Part shown: positions 7,701-8,041 of the stretch, one piece after another
How positions within the stretch are numbered: position 1 is the stretch's first letter
Layout: the number at the start of each line of letters is the position of its first letter
Made by a program: the position numbers and the translations under genes
The notes under the pieces: generated by a model
Told to the model about the DNA's origin: nothing
Seen by the model: only the letters and a program-made list of their open reading frames with translations
Database searches by the model: none
From: Candidatus Scybalocola fimicaballi
GTDB lineage: Bacteria > Bacteroidota > Bacteroidia > Bacteroidales > Paludibacteraceae
Reading direction: 5' to 3'
DNA: 8,041 nt
NCBI GenBank assembly: GCA_002317115.1
Contig: DCIP01000096.1
Span: 1 to 8,041, forward strand

Positions 7701-7902
7701 GGAGCAGAAAGATAAGTTGTTGGTGGTTGACTGGTTCAAAGACGAGCAACCACGAACATTGGTGTTTGGTCTAATTCAAAAATCGCTCAACGAAGACCTG
7801 CCACTTTCCTACGACAGAGAAGCTTTTGCCGACAAAACCAACTTGCTGCTCAACCATTTCGTGGATATGGCAGTGCAAGGACACGGATGGGTGGTGTCGT
7901 AG
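4711..7902 (+). CDS. hsdR: Type I restriction-modification system, restriction/translocase subunit HsdR
   Basis: HsdR joins M2S1, pulls DNA with ATP and cuts it when the site is unmethylated. Residue numbers count from ATG 4711 (1063 residues). The N-terminal nuclease domain shows PD-(D/E)xK residues: Asp150 in RRPDV and Glu164-Leu-Lys166 in VFIELKNS. Two RecA-like motor domains follow, with Walker A HTQGSGKS (about 304-311), DEAH (408-411), TGTP (435-438), WLTGFDVP (659-666) and QAIARANR (684-691). A charged, possibly coiled-coil stretch is near 567-594. The C-terminal 350 residues are helical, for binding the core enzyme. Length is normal (about 950-1100). An in-frame GTG at 4666 would add 15 residues, but that codon lies inside the third copy of the upstream repeat, and MKSFISEDDIEQA is the usual kind of HsdR beginning, so I prefer 4711. 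No clear Shine-Dalgarno precedes either start. The 101-base gap after fic suggests separate control. Confidence 0.96.
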   Translation: MKSFISEDDIEQAICNRLSLPEYGWTRIECNPSVQAQDDVFVTGRTNSSECILPEVFLNALKRINPQIDVEILKTIVSDFRRDYSATDMVDTNYKFYNQIRNGINVKVKKNGKEDFEIVKIIDFDNVDNNDFHCVNQMWIKGRFNYRRPDVLLFVNGLPVVFIELKNSTVKIEEAYNKNLIDYRKDIPNIFALNQICVLSNGLQTKLGAWNSKYDFFFEWLRVNDEKEILDRKKIADYGLSVTNLIDGLFVKERLLDYIENFIFFDNKRIKIIAKNHQYLGVNNLMKNVGRRDELNGKLGVFWHTQGSGKSYSMVMFVRKMKRKLHGNFTFLIITDREDLDNQIHKTFVRSEVIGNKEECQPKNATQLREFLRGNKPMVFTLIHKFNYDKTQKYPILSERDDIFVLVDEAHRTQYKQLAENMHTGLPNANYIAFTGTPLLGAKRLTNQWFGDYVSEYNFAQAIEDGSTVPLYYSRRVPEVGLDNKWLDTDLDKIVEEEELNEKEKELLEDSASRILEVIKRDGRLDRIAQDIAHHFPRRGFLGKGMVVSVDKYTTVKMYDKVQHYWEEEKKALAKEKNIAKTKEEYIAISEKLDYMNSVEMAVVISEEADEVEKFKEHGLDITIHRAKMNAITADGKDIEDRFKNPNDKLRLVFVCAMWLTGFDVPSLSTLYLDKPMKDHTLMQAIARANRVYPGKTSGVVVDYVNVFKYMRQALSDYASNGDESSNYPAKDIEQLIQNIDDCIVETDCFLNSIGLNLDELIAQGDALDKIAVLDHIISKDDWKERFKVLSNLMLNLHDAAKPEIFEQGWFNKKFAPIAYLNGMIHNDIDVDKLRRAKRKIAMALDDSVSAMVAEDKFQYGIHHGKVIDLSKLDISEIRKVISTSPYKNLEIDDVRVFIEKTLIQLINRNCTRVNFSERYKSIIDKYNAGGSENEDYYEQLIQLIDEMKKEQGRSTELGLTEEELEIYDLLIQGRKLTKEEEQKVILASKNLYNKLVEQKDKLLVVDWFKDEQPRTLVFGLIQKSLNEDLPLSYDREAFADKTNLLLNHFVDMAVQGHGWVVS

Positions 7903-7926
7903 GACATTCCTACGTAATATTAATAT

Positions 7927-7963
7927 AGAGAGATTGAATTTTCCGATTCAGTCTCTCTTTTTC
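7927..7963 (+). terminator. Rho-independent terminator after hsdR
   Basis: AGAGAGATTGAAT (7927-7939) pairs with ATTCAGTCTCTCT (7946-7958) over 13 bp with one G-T wobble and a 6-base loop (TTTCCG). The right arm runs straight into a T-tract ending at 7962. It begins 24 bases after the hsdR stop codon, and closes the hsdM-hsdS-fic-hsdR operon. Confidence 0.88.
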
Positions 7964-7972
7964 ATTGAAATA

Positions 7973-8041
7973 TCAAGATGACTTTTGACTAAGTGCAAGA
8001 TAGTGATAAATATGTTCCTTCTTGATGTGTACTTTGCTCAA
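7973..8041 (-). CDS. Possible C-terminal end of a minus-strand ORF entering from the right edge
   Basis: On the minus strand, 22 codons are open from the window edge to a TGA at 7975-7973, reading LSKVHIKKEHIYHYLALSQKSS. The first eight residues lie in the 25-bp terminal repeat. If real, the gene would be convergent with hsdR and share its terminator region. At the left edge the same repeat read in the same frame gives LSKVHIKKAC and then a stop, so the repeat would be the 3' part of two ORFs with different last codons. The stretch is too short to distinguish from chance, and the family is not recognisable. Confidence 0.2.
   Translation of the reverse strand: MSKVHIKKEHIYHYLALSQKSS
8017..8041. 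repeat. Right copy of 25-bp terminal inverted repeat
   Basis: Exact reverse complement of bases 1-25. Read outward from the window, both ends give the same sequence, starting CCTTCTTGATG and ending TTTGCTCAA. This is what is expected when unique DNA on both sides enters the same inverted-repeat-bounded element, or when a segment is bounded by inverted recombination sites. Confidence 0.9.

Overview
The window looks like chromosomal or mobile-island DNA from a member of the Bacteroidota (Bacteroides/Prevotella type). The reasons are moderate-to-low GC, weak or absent Shine-Dalgarno sequences, a TATCTTTG box just upstream of the first gene that fits the Bacteroides -7 consensus TAnnTTTG, and Bacteroidota-style Type I restriction-modification (RM) proteins. 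This is inference from style; there is no rRNA or other taxonomic marker.

Layout. Bases 1-236 hold the start of an unrecognised minus-strand ORF that runs off the left edge. Bases 237-497 are an AT-rich divergent intergenic region with a stem-loop (250-272) and a candidate promoter (461-468). Then come four plus-strand genes: hsdM (498-2177), hsdS (2182-3480), a Fic-domain AMP-transferase gene (3494-4609) and hsdR (4711-7902, re-started at an ATG). hsdM, hsdS and fic are packed with gaps of 4 and 13 bases. hsdR is set apart by 101 bases carrying a short element repeated three times at an exact 41-base period. A strong stem-loop/T-tract terminator follows hsdR (7927-7963). The outermost 25 bases of the window are perfect inverted copies of each other (1-25 and 8017-8041).

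How it works together. HsdM and HsdS form the N6-adenine methyltransferase that marks a bipartite DNA site. Adding HsdR gives the ATP-dependent translocase/nuclease that cuts unmodified DNA. All catalytic motifs I looked for are present, so the Type I system looks complete. The Fic protein is a class II, self-inhibited type with a C-terminal winged-helix-like region. It sits inside the RM operon, has lower GC in sampled stretches than hsdM or the front of hsdR, and may be a regulator or an added defence/toxin module.

The RM system itself is a known type. The parts most worth a second look are the terminal inverted repeats, the phased repeats before hsdR, and the placement of fic. I see no transposase, recombinase, tRNA, CRISPR array or second hsdS cassette.
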